Below, piece after piece: positions 9,172-19,246 of a stretch of 64,000 nucleotides of DNA. The translations under genes and the position numbers were made by a program. Within the stretch, counting starts at the first letter, position 1. Each line of letters opens with the position of its first letter. Location: the NCBI RefSeq assembly GCF_000756775.1, contig NZ_CCSF01000001.1:1054001-1118000 (forward strand). The letters run 5' to 3'. Source of the stretch: Pseudomonas saudiphocaensis (GTDB lineage: Bacteria; Pseudomonadota; Gammaproteobacteria; Pseudomonadales; Pseudomonadaceae). Under the pieces are notes generated by a model, which saw only the letters and a list, made by a program, of their open reading frames with translations, was not told the DNA's origin and did not search any database.

Positions 9172-10743
9172 ATGACCACTGCCCTGCACCGAATATTGCT
9201 GCTACTTCTTTTCGCACTTCCTTGGGCCGCCCATGCGGGAGACGCGGCTGACTTCGCCCAGGCGAGCCCGGCCAAACAGGCGAAACTGCTGGAAGACTGG
9301 GCCGCCGCACCCGCACCGCAACGCCTGCCCTTGCTCGAAGCGCTGCGCGCCAACCGCGTCGTCATCGACCAGAACAAGACGCCCTTTACCAAAGACAACA
9401 GCGACTATCGCTCTCTTGAAGACACTGCCGAACCCGTCGGCACGCCGAAGGCCCTGCGCCTGAATAACCGTTTGCGCGGTTTGCTGAATACAGCTCTGGC
9501 CAGTCACCAGTTGTTCGCCGACAACCCCGCCGAACGCCTTGAGGCTGCCCGGCGCCTGCAGCGCAGTGCCTCGGCCGAACAGCTGACGCTGCTGGAGCAA
9601 CGCCTGGAAGCCGAAGAAGACACAGCTGTCAGCGAAGCACTGACCCTGGCACTGGCCAGCCTGCAGCTGACCGCGAGCGATCCGGCCATCCGCCTGGCGG
9701 CGGTGCGTCTGCTCGGCGAAACCGGCGCCCCCATGGCCCGTGTTCGCCTGGAGAACCTGCTGGCCAGCGAAAACGAAACCGATGCGCAGGTGCGCGAGGC
9801 CGCCGAAACCAGCCTCACGCAGATCAAGCGCAAGCTGCTCTTTGGCGAACTGCTCGGCCAGGCCTTCAGCGGCCTGTCGCTGGGCTCTATCCTGCTGCTG
9901 GCCGCCCTCGGCCTGGCCATCACCTTCGGCCTGCTGGGCGTGATCAACATGGCCCACGGCGAGATGCTGATGCTTGGCGCCTACACCACCTACATGGTGC
10001 AGGTGCTGATGGCACGGCTGGCCCCCGAAGCGCTGGCGTTTTACCCGCTGGTGGCTTTGCCCGTGGCCTTTCTCGTCACAGCAGCCATCGGCATGGCGCT
10101 GGAGCGCACGGTAATCCGCCATCTCTACGGCCGCCCGCTGGAAACCCTGCTGGCCACCTGGGGTATCAGCCTCATCCTGATCCAGCTGGTTCGCGTGACC
10201 TTCGGCGCGCAGAACGTGGAAGTGGCCAACCCCGCCTGGCTGTCCGGCGGCTGGCAGGTGCTGCCCAACCTGGTGCTGCCCTATAACCGCATGGTGATCA
10301 TTGGCTTCGCGCTGTTCGTGGTGCTACTGACCTGGCTGCTGCTGAACAAGACGCGCCTGGGCCTGAACGTGCGCGCCGTCACCCAGAACCGCAACATGGC
10401 CGCCTGCTGCGGCGTGCCGACCGGCCGGGTGGACATGCTCGCATTCGGCCTGGGCTCGGGCATTGCCGGCCTGGGCGGCGTGGCCCTGAGCCAGATCGGC
10501 AACGTCGGCCCCGACCTCGGCCAGAGCTACATCATCGACTCCTTCCTGGTGGTGGTGCTCGGCGGTGTCGGTCAACTGGCCGGCAGTATCTTCGCGGCCT
10601 TCGGCCTCGGCATTGCCAACAAGATTCTCGAACCGCAGATCGGCGCCGTACTGGGCAAGATCCTGATCTTGGCCTTGATCATCCTTTTCATCCAGAAGCG
10701 TCCGCAGGGACTCTTCGCCCTCAAGGGGAGGGTCATCGATTGA
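9172..10743 (+). CDS. urtB: Urea ABC transporter permease UrtB
   Basis: 523-residue inner-membrane permease of the LivH type. It starts at ATG 9172 with a signal peptide (LLLLLFALPWAAHA). A roughly 200-residue soluble, probably periplasmic region follows, with HEAT-like helices such as AIRLAAVRLLGETGAPMARV. The membrane domain begins near residue 225 (GELLGQAFSGLSLGSILLLA) and contains GLLGVINMAHGEMLMLGAY, typical of branched-chain amino acid/urea permeases. The extended N-terminus is usual for UrtB. The TGA overlaps the TTG start of urtC. Confidence 0.95.
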   Translation: MTTALHRILLLLLFALPWAAHAGDAADFAQASPAKQAKLLEDWAAAPAPQRLPLLEALRANRVVIDQNKTPFTKDNSDYRSLEDTAEPVGTPKALRLNNRLRGLLNTALASHQLFADNPAERLEAARRLQRSASAEQLTLLEQRLEAEEDTAVSEALTLALASLQLTASDPAIRLAAVRLLGETGAPMARVRLENLLASENETDAQVREAAETSLTQIKRKLLFGELLGQAFSGLSLGSILLLAALGLAITFGLLGVINMAHGEMLMLGAYTTYMVQVLMARLAPEALAFYPLVALPVAFLVTAAIGMALERTVIRHLYGRPLETLLATWGISLILIQLVRVTFGAQNVEVANPAWLSGGWQVLPNLVLPYNRMVIIGFALFVVLLTWLLLNKTRLGLNVRAVTQNRNMAACCGVPTGRVDMLAFGLGSGIAGLGGVALSQIGNVGPDLGQSYIIDSFLVVVLGGVGQLAGSIFAAFGLGIANKILEPQIGAVLGKILILALIILFIQKRPQGLFALKGRVID

Positions 10744-11815
10744 ACCAGCCACTTACCATCACCGCTGCGCAAAAAGCCGGCCCGAAAGTCACTGTCGTCA
10801 TCCTCGGCGTGGTGCTGGCCGTCCTTGTCGCCCTGCCGCTGCTACACCTGCTGCCGGCGGACAATGCCCTGCATGTTTCGGCCTATACGCTGACACTGGT
10901 AGGCAAGATCCTCTGCTACGCCATCGTCGCCCTGGCGCTGGATCTGGTCTGGGGTTATGCCGGGCTGCTGTCGCTGGGTCACGGCCTGTTCTTCGCCCTC
11001 GGCGGCTACGCCATGGGCATGTACCTGATGCGCCAGTCGGCCGGCGACAGCCTGCCCGCGTTCATGAGCTTCCTCGCCTGGAACGAGCTGCCCTGGTACT
11101 GGTACGGCACGTCCAGCTTCCTCTGGGCGCTGTGCCTGGTGGTGCTGGTGCCGGGTCTGCTGGCGTTCGTGTTCGGTTTCTTCGCCTTCCGCTCGCGGAT
11201 CAAGGGCGTGTACTTCTCGATCATGACCCAGGCGCTGACCTTCGCCGGCATGCTGTTGTTCTTCCGTAACGAGACCGGGTTCGGTGGCAACAACGGCTTC
11301 ACCGACTTCAAGACCATCCTCGGCTTTTCCATCTCCGCACCGGCGACCCGCGCCGCGCTGTTCCTCGCTACCGTGGCGCTGCTGGTGGGCAGCCTGTACC
11401 TCGGCTGGTGTCTGGCACGCAGCAAGTTCGGCCGGGTGCTGACCGCCCTGCGCGATGCGGAAAACCGCCTGATGTTCTGCGGCTACGATCCGCGTGGCTA
11501 CAAGCTGTTCATCTGGACGCTGTCCGCCGTGCTCTGCGGCCTGGCCGGCGCGCTTTACGTGCCACAGGTGGGAATCATCAACCCCAGCGAGATGGCACCC
11601 ACCCAGTCCATCGAGGCCGCAGTCTGGGTCGCCTTGGGCGGGCGCGGCACGCTGATCGGGCCGCTGCTGGGCGCCGGTCTGGTCAACGGCATGAAAAGCT
11701 GGTTCACCGTGGCCTTCCCCGAGTACTGGCTGTTCGCGCTCGGTGCACTGTTCATCGTTGTCACCCTGTACCTGCCCAAGGGTGTGATCGGCCTGCTGCG
11801 CAAGGAGAAAGAACA

Positions 11816-11819
<4 letters not shown>
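10740..11819 (+). CDS. urtC: Urea ABC transporter permease UrtC
   Basis: 359-residue LivM-type permease, partner of UrtB. It has about eight to ten membrane segments, with ALDLVWGYAGLLSLGHGLFFALGGYA and the cytoplasmic EAA-like stretch ending GRGTLIGPLLGAGLVNG. The start is a TTG at 10740 that overlaps the urtB stop and is preceded by GGGAGG with 7-base spacing, so coupling is likely. The stop overlaps the urtD ATG (ATGA). Confidence 0.95.
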
Positions 11820-12628
<809 letters not shown>

Positions 12629-12639
12629 GCCCGAGGGGG

Positions 12640-12704
12640 ATGGCTTCGGCCATCCACCCTACCCAGCCGAACACAGGGTGGGAAACGCCGCAGGCTTATC
12701 CACC
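12640..12704. repeat. REP-like palindromes, GTAGGGTGGA family, copy c
   Basis: Two arms, GATGGCTTCGGCCATCCACC (from 12640) and CAGGGTGGGAAACGCCGCAG (from 12674, ending TTATCCACC). They are the same two arms as at 2088-2160 but in the opposite order. They fill most of the urtD-urtE gap within the operon. Confidence 0.8.
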
Positions 12705-12741
12705 GAAAAAGGCGCCCACCGAGAATCAGAAGGACATTCCC

Positions 12742-13440
12742 ATGCTGCAAGTCCAGCAACTGCATCAGTACTACAGCGGTAGCCATATCCTGCGCGGCCT
12801 GTCGTTCGAGGCGAAGATCGGCGAAGTGACCTGCCTGCTCGGGCGCAACGGCGTGGGTAAAACCACATTGCTCAAGTGCCTGATGGGCCTGATCCCCGCC
12901 AAGGAAGGCAGCGTTAGCTGGGAAGGCAAGCCAATCACGACGCTGAAGCCGCACCAGCGCGTGCACGCCGGCATCGCCTACGTGCCCCAGGGTCGGGATG
13001 TCTTCGGTCGGCTGACCGTGGAAGAAAACCTGCTGATGGGCCTGTCGCGCTTCAGTGCGCGCGAAGCACGCGAGGTACCGTCATTCATCTACGAGCTGTT
13101 CCCCGTGCTGGAGCAAATGAAACACCGTCGCGGTGGCGACCTTTCCGGCGGCCAGCAGCAACAGCTGGCCATTGGCCGTGCGCTGGCCAGCCGCCCACGC
13201 CTGCTGATCCTCGACGAGCCCACCGAAGGCATCCAGCCCTCGGTCATCAAGGAGATCGGCGCGGTGATCAAGAAGCTTGCCGAACGCGGCGACATGGCCA
13301 TCCTGCTGGTGGAACAGTTCTATGACTTCGCCGCAGAGCTGGCGGACCAGTACCTGGTGATGAGCCGTGGCGAAGTGATCCAGCAGGGCCTCGGTCGGAA
13401 TATGGAAGCCGAGGGCGTACGCGGGCTGGTCGCCATCTGA
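12742..13440 (+). CDS. urtE: Urea ABC transporter ATPase UrtE
   Basis: 232-residue LivF-type ATPase, the second nucleotide-binding subunit of the urea transporter. It has Walker A GRNGVGKTT, Q-loop YVPQGRDVFGRLTVEENL, signature DLSGGQQQQLAIGRAL, Walker B LLILDEPTEGIQPS and the switch His region replaced by LLVEQF, as in LivF proteins. The ATG at 12742 (MLQVQQLHQYYSGSHILRG) is the family start. The upstream open frame is the repeat. It is the last gene of the urt operon. Confidence 0.96.
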   Translation: MLQVQQLHQYYSGSHILRGLSFEAKIGEVTCLLGRNGVGKTTLLKCLMGLIPAKEGSVSWEGKPITTLKPHQRVHAGIAYVPQGRDVFGRLTVEENLLMGLSRFSAREAREVPSFIYELFPVLEQMKHRRGGDLSGGQQQQLAIGRALASRPRLLILDEPTEGIQPSVIKEIGAVIKKLAERGDMAILLVEQFYDFAAELADQYLVMSRGEVIQQGLGRNMEAEGVRGLVAI

Positions 13441-13561
13441 GGCCCCCTTCGCAAGATCGACTCCAACGCGCTGCTGTCAGAACGGATAACGCCTGCCGGA
13501 AGTCTGCCCCGATCGATTCATGGGCCACCGGCAGGCCTTCGTCCATCTGACGGAAAGCCCC

Positions 13562-16147
13562 ATGAACGAGGCTCCACCTCACCACGCCACGCTGGCGCAA
13601 GACTGGTTCGCTCGCCGCGGCTGGCAGCCCTTTCCCTTCCAGCAGGAAGTTTGGCAAGCGGTAAGCCAGGGCGAATCCGGGCTGCTGCATGCCACTACTG
13701 GCTCGGGCAAGACATACGCGGTCTGGCTCGGCGCCATGCAACGCTTCGCCAGCCACAGCACCGGTAACGACAAGCCTGCCCCGTTGACGGTGCTCTGGAT
13801 TACGCCCATGCGGGCCCTGGCCGCCGACACCGCGCGCGCGTTGCAGGCGCCAGTGGATGAGCTGGGTATCAATTGCAGCATCGGCCTGCGCACCGGTGAT
13901 ACCGGCAGTGCCGAGCGGGCACGTCAGGGACGGCGCTTGCCCAGTGCACTGGTGACCACGCCGGAAAGTCTGACGCTGTTGCTGACCCGAGCGGACGCGC
14001 AGCAGGCCTTCGGCCAGTTGCGCATGGTCATCGTCGATGAATGGCACGAGCTGTTGGGCAACAAGCGCGGCGTGCAACTGCAGCTGGCGCTGGCACGGCT
14101 TCGTCACTGGATGCCGGAGCTGATCGTCTGGGGGTTGTCCGCCACGCTGGGCAACCTGGAGCATGCGCGGGATGTGCTGCTGTACCCGGCCAAGGGCCGG
14201 CTGGTGCAAGGCCGTATCGACAAGCCGTTGGTCGTCGACAGCCTCCTGCCGCCCAGCATCGAGCGATTCCCCTGGGCTGGCCATCTTGGGCTGCGCATGC
14301 TGCCGCAGGTGGTCGAGGAAATTGAATCGGCAGCCACCTCGCTGGTATTCACCAATACCCGTTCCCAGGCCGAACGCTGGTATCAGGCGCTGCTCGAAGC
14401 TCGACCGGACTGGGCCGGGCTGATCGCGCTGCATCACGGCTCGCTGGCGCGCGAGGTGCGCGACTGGGTCGAACTGGGGCTGAAACAGGGTGCGCTGAAA
14501 GCGGTGGTCTGCACCTCCAGCCTGGATCTGGGCGTGGACTTTCTGCCGGTGGAACGGGTGCTGCAGATCGGCTCGCCCAAGGGCGTCGCACGGCTGATGC
14601 AACGTGCCGGCCGCTCCGGCCACGCGCCAGGGCGTACTTCCCGAGTGACACTGGTCCCAACCCACAGCCTGGAGGTGATCGAGGCCGCGGCTGCTCAGGT
14701 AGCCGTTGCCGAGCGGCGTGTCGAGGCCCGTGAGGCGCCGCAGCAACCATTGGATGTGCTGGTCCAGCACCTGGTCAGCATGGCCCTGAGCGGTGGCTTT
14801 CGCCCGCCGGAGCTGCTTGCCGAAATCCGCCAGACCTGGTCCTATCGCGACCTCTCCGAGAACCAATGGCAATGGGCGCTGGCCTTCGTCCGCCACGGCG
14901 GCGAGTCGCTTACCGCCTACCCGGACTATCAGCGCGTCGAACCCGACGAGAACGGCTTATGGAAAGTGCCCAGCCGCCGCGTTGCGATGCGCCACCGCAT
15001 GATTATCGGCACCATCGTCAGCGATGCCAGCCTGACGGTGAAGTTCTGGGCCAGAGGGGGCAGCGGGCGCTCGCTGGGTTCCGTGGAAGAGGGCTTTATT
15101 GCGCGGCTGCGGCCCGGTGACTGCTTTCTTTTTGCCGGACGCCTGCTGGAGCTGGTGCGGGTGGAGAACATGACCGTCTACGTCAACCGCGCTACCAGCA
15201 AGAAGGCCGCAGTTCCACGCTGGAATGGCGGACGCATGCCGCTATCCAGCGAACTTGCCGATGCGGTGGTGGAGCAATTGGGCGCTGCCTCCCGAGGCCA
15301 CTTCGACAGCGCCGAGCTGCGCCTGGTGCAACCACTGCTGCAGGTGCAGATGAGCTGGTCGGCCCTGCCCAGCGAAACCACATTGCTGGCCGAAGTGATG
15401 AAGTCCCGCGAGGGCTGGCACCTGTTCCTCTACCCCTTCGCCGGCCGCCACGTACATCTGGGGTTGGCCAGCCTGCTGGCCTGGCGCATGGGCCAGCACC
15501 AGCCGCTGACCTTTTCCATCGCGGTAAACGACTACGGCCTGGAACTGCTATCGGCAACCGAAGTGGACTGGCTGAGCTGGCTTACGACCGACCTGTTCAG
15601 TGCGGACAACCTGCTGCACGACGTGCTGGCCAGCCTCAATGCCGGTGAGCTGGCGCGACGACGCTTTCGCGAAATCGCCCGTATCGCCGGGTTGGTATTT
15701 TCCGGCTATCCCGGTGCGCAGAAAAGCGCACGGCAGCTGCAAGCCTCCAGCGGTTTGTTCTTCGATGTCTTCCGCCAATACGACCCGGCCAACCTGTTGT
15801 TGACCCAGGCCGAAGAAGAAGTACTGCGGCAGGAGCTGGAGGTCGGCCGGCTGGAGCAGACCTTGGCGCGCCTGCAACGGCGGCAGCTGGACGTCCACCA
15901 GGTCAAACGCACCGCTCCACTTGCCTTTCCGCTGATGGTGGAACGCTTTCGCGAAAGCATGAGCTCGGAGAGGCTCGCCGACCGTATCCGGCGCATGGTC
16001 GCCGAGCTGGACAAGGCCGCCGGCCCTGGCGGCTATCAGCCCGAACGGAACGCTGCCATCGCCGTCGAAAAGGAAACCCGCCCGGCACGCAAACCCCGCC
16101 CGCGCAAGGACGGCACACCGAAGCCACGAAAAGAGACGGGCCGTTGA
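13562..16147 (+). CDS. Lhr-type DEXH-box helicase (ligase-associated DNA damage response family)
   Basis: 861-residue superfamily 2 helicase of the Lhr-core kind. Motif I TTGSGKT has its Lys at residue 50, motif II DEWHE starts at Asp159, motif III is WGLSATLGN, motif [11 protein letters not shown] and motif [11 protein letters not shown] winged-helix and C-terminal core region follow, and a basic tail ([16 protein letters not shown]) ends the protein. Family members are ATP-driven 3'-to-5' translocases in a DNA repair gene cluster. The next gene encodes the cluster nuclease PdeM, but the usual ligase and exonuclease genes are not adjacent. The ATG at 13562 is the likely start; the frame is open 14 codons further up. 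Confidence 0.88.
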   Translation: MNEAPPHHATLAQDWFARRGWQPFPFQQEVWQAVSQGESGLLHATTGSGKTYAVWLGAMQRFASHSTGNDKPAPLTVLWITPMRALAADTARALQAPVDELGINCSIGLRTGDTGSAERARQGRRLPSALVTTPESLTLLLTRADAQQAFGQLRMVIVDEWHELLGNKRGVQLQLALARLRHWMPELIVWGLSATLGNLEHARDVLLYPAKGRLVQGRIDKPLVVDSLLPPSIERFPWAGHLGLRMLPQVVEEIESAATSLVFTNTRSQAERWYQALLEARPDWAGLIALHHGSLAREVRDWVELGLKQGALKAVVCTSSLDLGVDFLPVERVLQIGSPKGVARLMQRAGRSGHAPGRTSRVTLVPTHSLEVIEAAAAQVAVAERRVEAREAPQQPLDVLVQHLVSMALSGGFRPPELLAEIRQTWSYRDLSENQWQWALAFVRHGGESLTAYPDYQRVEPDENGLWKVPSRRVAMRHRMIIGTIVSDASLTVKFWARGGSGRSLGSVEEGFIARLRPGDCFLFAGRLLELVRVENMTVYVNRATSKKAAVPRWNGGRMPLSSELADAVVEQLGAASRGHFDSAELRLVQPLLQVQMSWSALPSETTLLAEVMKSREGWHLFLYPFAGRHVHLGLASLLAWRMGQHQPLTFSIAVNDYGLELLSATEVDWLSWLTTDLFSADNLLHDVLASLNAGELARRRFREIARIAGLVFSGYPGAQKSARQLQASSGLFFDVFRQYDPANLLLTQAEEEVLRQELEVGRLEQTLARLQRRQLDVHQVKRTAPLAFPLMVERFRESMSSERLADRIRRMVAELDKAAGPGGYQPERNAAIAVEKETRPARKPRPRKDGTPKPRKETGR

Positions 16148-16169
16148 ACAAGCCAGACGCCCAGCCCCG

Positions 16170-16256
16170 GTAGGAGCGAGCTTGCTCGCAAAGCTTTTGC
16201 AACTCAGGCGTGGTATCTGTGGCCAGCCTTGTTCGCGGGCATGGCCCGCTACTACA
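16170..16256. repeat. REP doublet (GTAGGAGCGAGC family)
   Basis: GTAGGAGCGAGCTTGCTCGC at 16170 is a common Pseudomonas REP palindrome. About 55 bases later an opposed element GCGGGCATGGCCCGCTACTA follows, so the two form an inverted pair between the helicase and pdeM genes. The second arm resembles the repeats of the array at 32112-32538. Confidence 0.85.
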
Positions 16257-16319
16257 CAAGTATGGTGCCTCGATTTTGGCTCCATACGAATTGGAGGCCG
16301 GCCAGTTGCTTAACCCAGA

Positions 16320-16982
16320 ATGATGATGACTCCTCACCTCTCCATCGAACTGAAACAAACCGAGCTCTGGCTACTCGCCGAAAAGGCCATCTACTGGCCG
16401 GCCCAGCGGGCGCTGCTGGTCGCCGATATTCATTTCGGCAAGGCCGCTGCCTATCGCCGACTTGGCCAGCCGGTGCCAAAGGGAACCACCCAGGCGAATC
16501 TGCAGCGCCTCGATGGACTGTTGGAACAGTACCCCAGCCAGCGCCTGATCTTCCTCGGAGATTTTCTCCATGCACCGGAATCCCAGACGACTGCGACCCA
16601 CGAACAGTTGCTCGCCTGGCGCGCCCGAAATCCACAGTTGGAAGTTATCCTGATACGCGGCAACCACGACCGGCGTGCAGGCGATCCACCCGTGGAATTG
16701 GGCATCAGGGTGGTCTCCGAACCATTGCTGCTCGGCCCCTTCGCGCTGCAGCACGAACCCGAACCGCACCCAACACATCACGTTTTGGCCGGCCATCTAC
16801 ACCCGGCCTTTCGCCTGCACGGACGCGGCCGGCAGCGCCTGCGCCTGCCCTGCTTCTGTATTGGCGAGCGGGTCAGCCTGCTGCCGGCCTTCGGCAGCTT
16901 CACCGGGATGATGGATATAGAGGCTGACTCCGCCCAGCGTGTTTATGTGACAGGTCAGGGTGGTATCTGGCAGGTACGCTGA
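16320..16982 (+). CDS. pdeM: Ligase-associated DNA damage response endonuclease PdeM
   Basis: 220-residue calcineurin-type metallophosphoesterase. Metal-binding motifs are in order: LLVADIHFGKA, FLGDFLHA, IRGNHDRR and VLAGHLHPAF. Family members are manganese-dependent single-strand DNA nucleases, found with Lhr-core helicases. Three ATG codons in a row (16320, 16323, 16326) make the exact start uncertain. It follows the helicase gene after a REP doublet. Its physiological substrate here is inferred from the family. Confidence 0.87.
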   Translation: MMMTPHLSIELKQTELWLLAEKAIYWPAQRALLVADIHFGKAAAYRRLGQPVPKGTTQANLQRLDGLLEQYPSQRLIFLGDFLHAPESQTTATHEQLLAWRARNPQLEVILIRGNHDRRAGDPPVELGIRVVSEPLLLGPFALQHEPEPHPTHHVLAGHLHPAFRLHGRGRQRLRLPCFCIGERVSLLPAFGSFTGMMDIEADSAQRVYVTGQGGIWQVR

Positions 16983-17004
16983 GGGCGTATTGGACTGGTT
17001 CGAC

Positions 17005-17238
17005 TCAGGCTTCGGAAATGCCCGTAATGGTAATGCCGTAGCGCTCGGCCAACCGGGTTGCAGGCGTACTTTCCAGATCGGGGTCATGCTCGTGTTCCAC
17101 ATCCCCTTCACCAAATTCGCGGCGTGCCATTTGAGTTACCAGCTCTACCGCCTCATCGATATCCGGCTGATGGTCAGACTCGGTTTTCAAGGTCGCTGTA
17201 TTACCGTCTTTGTTGTAAGCGATGATCCAGGTGGTCAT
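17005..17238 (-). CDS. Small uncharacterised protein (77 aa)
   Basis: 77-residue acidic protein, MTTWIIAYNKDGNTATLKTE.., with no motif I can assign. It is supported by a good ribosome site (GAGAGGGG about 6 bases before the ATG) and codon use like its neighbours. It converges on pdeM with 22 bases between stops and is divergent from the phosphoribosyltransferase gene. Function unknown. Confidence 0.65.
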   Translation of the reverse strand: MTTWIIAYNKDGNTATLKTESDHQPDIDEAVELVTQMARREFGEGDVEHEHDPDLESTPATRLAERYGITITGISEA

Positions 17239-17361
17239 GGGCAGCCCCTCTCTAAAAAGCGCCTTCGGACGGAAACAGTCCGCCGACTTCGACGTCTACC
17301 TGTTAGAGGCTCGGTCGCTCGTTTCAGTTCGGTGGCCCGGTTTACATCTCCCTTCCGTCGA

Positions 17362-17399
17362 GCTGAATGAACAGCCCTAATAGGCTAGGGTCATTCAGC
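17362..17399. promoter_or_regulatory. Palindrome in the divergent gap before the phosphoribosyltransferase gene
   Basis: GCTGAATGA (17362-17370) pairs perfectly with TCATTCAGC (17391-17399), and the interior CCCTAATAGGCTAGGG adds further pairing. It lies between divergent genes, so it may be an operator or an mRNA hairpin; neither is proven. Confidence 0.4.
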
Positions 17400-17506
17400 C
17401 AAGCAGTTCGACGATGTTCGGCTGACGAAACCACGGCGTTTTCCTGATCTGGCTGCGCTGCAGCAACGAGCCGCCGTGCCCGACACCTACATTCGGAGAA
17501 TGAGCC

Positions 17507-18196
17507 ATGCGCATGTTCGTTTCTGAATCGAATCTGTTCCGCGACCGTGCCCATGCCGGCCAGGAGCTGGCCAAAGCCCTGCTGCACCTGAAAAGCGAAC
17601 AGCCAGTGGTACTTGCCCTCCCGCGTGGTGGAGTGCCGATTGCTTTCGAAGCAGCCACCCTGCTCACCGCCCCCCTGGATGTTGTGCTGGTGCGCAAGAT
17701 CGGCGCGCCGGGCGACGAGGAGCTGGCCCTGGGCGCAGTGATCGACGGCGCCAACCCGCAAACGGTAATCAACCAGGCCTTGCTGCAACAGATTAATCCG
17801 CCGCCGGGCTGGTTCGAGGAAGAAATGCAGCGCCAGTTGGCCGAGCTGGAGCGGCGACGCCAGCATTATTGCGGTGATCGACCGGCACCTTCACTGGCCG
17901 GCCGCTGCGTGATCGTCATAGACGACGGTATCGCCACCGGCGCGACCATGCGGGCAGCATTGAAGGGCCTGCATCAGGCCCAACCAAGGCGGATCGTGCT
18001 GGCAGTCCCCGTGGGCCCGCGTGATGTCATCGAGGCTTTGCAAAACGATGTGGACGAGCTGATCTGTCTGGCCATGCCCGAGCCATTTATTGGCGTCGGC
18101 CGGCATTACGAGAATTTCGAACAGACCAGTGACGAGGAAGTGATAGAGCTGCTGCGACGAGCCGAGAGCTCCGCCATAGGCGATGCTTCTTTGTAG
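17507..18196 (+). CDS. Phosphoribosyltransferase-domain protein
   Basis: 229-residue type I phosphoribosyltransferase fold. The PRPP-binding loop is VIVIDDGIATGATMRAAL, and the N-terminal ALPRGGVPIAFE and VRKIGAPGDEELALGAV match the family often labelled predicted phosphoribosyltransferase (ComF/erythromycin-esterase-associated type). The substrate is unknown. The start has GGAG 8 bases upstream. The TAG stop is formed by the first bases (GTAGG) of a REP element, so the C-terminal end was set by that repeat. Confidence 0.8.
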   Translation: MRMFVSESNLFRDRAHAGQELAKALLHLKSEQPVVLALPRGGVPIAFEAATLLTAPLDVVLVRKIGAPGDEELALGAVIDGANPQTVINQALLQQINPPPGWFEEEMQRQLAELERRRQHYCGDRPAPSLAGRCVIVIDDGIATGATMRAALKGLHQAQPRRIVLAVPVGPRDVIEALQNDVDELICLAMPEPFIGVGRHYENFEQTSDEEVIELLRRAESSAIGDASL

Positions 18197-18250
18197 GAGC
18201 GAGCTTGCTTGCGATCAGAAGCGCTCAGATCGCGAGCAAGCTCGCTGCCA
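18193..18250. repeat. REP doublet supplying the stop codon of the upstream gene
   Basis: GTAGGAGCGAGCTTGCTTGC starts at 18193, and an inverted arm GCGAGCAAGCTCGC ends near 18247. Bases 18194-18196 of the element are the TAG stop of the phosphoribosyltransferase gene. It separates two convergent genes. Confidence 0.85.
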
Positions 18251-18257
18251 CACCCAA

Positions 18258-18419
18258 TCAGGCCACCGGCGCGGGCGGCGGTTGATCCGGCACCGTTGGC
18301 ACGCCCGGCTCGGCGGGCTGGTCTGGCACGCCGGGTTCTTCCGGGTCACCCGGCACGCCATTGGCCTGCAGGCTAATTCTGTCGAGTATCTCGGAATGAC
18401 GGCTAAAAGCATTCCCCAT
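18258..18419 (-). CDS. Proline-rich small protein (53 aa)
   Basis: A 53-codon frame read on the minus strand, MGNAFSRHSEILDRISLQAN followed by a low-complexity tail built on GVPGDPEEPGVP- and PAEPGVPTVP-like units and ending PPPAPVA. A ribosome site TGGAGGG sits 8 bases before the ATG, and the stop is just outside the REP doublet. The tail is a run of short V-P/D-P/E-P repeats, so it is probably unstructured. I do not recognise a family. It lies 107 bases downstream of the DUF2058 gene on the same strand. Confidence 0.6.
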   Translation of the reverse strand: MGNAFSRHSEILDRISLQANGVPGDPEEPGVPDQPAEPGVPTVPDQPPPAPVA

Positions 18420-18526
18420 GTCGTTGACCCTCCACTGCTGAATCGGGATCCAACCGGATTCGACCCGGTCAGGCCTATCTGTAGAGGCCCAGCGTCGGGC
18501 TTTCTATCCGTCCTTCCGTCGGCGAC

Positions 18527-19066
18527 TCACCACATCAGGTCATCGGGGATCTGGTAGGCCGCGTAGGGATCGTCAGCGTCCGGCGCTTCGGTCTGGGTGT
18601 TGAGCTGGACAATACGACGCGGATCGCGCTCCTGAATCTTCAGCGCGGCCTCACGCGGAATCACCTCGTAACCACCTCCGTGGCGGACGATGGCCAGCGA
18701 GCCGCTGGAGAGCTTGTCGCGCATCAGCTTGTTCACCGACAGGCGCTTGACCTTCTTGTCGTCGACGAAGTTGTAGTAATCGTCGGTGGTCAACTTCGGC
18801 AAACGGCTGGTTTCGATCAGTTGTTTGATCTGTGCGGCGCGCGCCTTCTGCTCAGCCTTTTCCTGCTGCTGACGGTTGAGTTCCTGATCACGTGCCAGCT
18901 TCTCGGCCTGCGCCTTGAGGGCCGCTTCGCGCTGCGAATCATCCTTTTCGGCCTGGCCCTTGTTCACCAGACGCTGCTGTTTCTTTTGTTGCTTGCCGGC
19001 CTGTTTGACCTGCTTCTCATTGACCAGCCCGGCTTTGAGCAGCTGATCGCGAAGGGAAAGACTCAT
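18527..19066 (-). CDS. DUF2058 family protein (YaiL-like)
   Basis: 179-residue cytoplasmic protein. The N-terminal half is highly charged and probably coiled coil (KQQKKQQRLVNKGQAEKDD, then a run of K/E/Q/A heptads to about residue 85). The C-terminal half has the conserved TTDDYYNFVDDKKVKRLSV and LAIVRHGGGYEVIP. This matches the DUF2058/YaiL family, sometimes labelled nucleoprotein/polynucleotide-associated enzyme; its role is unknown. The start lacks a strong ribosome site. REP copies d separate it from mazG. Confidence 0.8.
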   Translation of the reverse strand: MSLSLRDQLLKAGLVNEKQVKQAGKQQKKQQRLVNKGQAEKDDSQREAALKAQAEKLARDQELNRQQQEKAEQKARAAQIKQLIETSRLPKLTTDDYYNFVDDKKVKRLSVNKLMRDKLSSGSLAIVRHGGGYEVIPREAALKIQERDPRRIVQLNTQTEAPDADDPYAAYQIPDDLMW

Positions 19067-19094
19067 GTGTCGGTTCGTCTCTTCATCAAATGGG

Positions 19095-19230
19095 CGTAGG
19101 GTGGATCACGCTTTATCGATCCACCGGGTGGTGCTTCACCGAGCGGATGGTGGTGGATGTAAAAAGCGACATCCACCCTGCTCGCTCGTCTTTCGGGAAT
19201 TGTCGTGGATGTGCAAGGCAACATCCACCC
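19095..19230. repeat. Cluster of three REP-like palindromes, GTAGGGTGGA family, copy d
   Basis: Three hairpins in a row between mazG and the DUF2058 gene: GTAGGGTGGATC..GATCCACC (19095 on), GGTGGATGTAAAAAGCGACA.. (19152-19179) and GTGGATGTGCAAGGCAACAT.. (ending 19230). The middle unit is a 28-base exact match, in the same orientation, to 20115-20142 on the other side of mazG. Confidence 0.85.
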
Positions 19231-19246
19231 TCCGGGGTTCAGCGCG

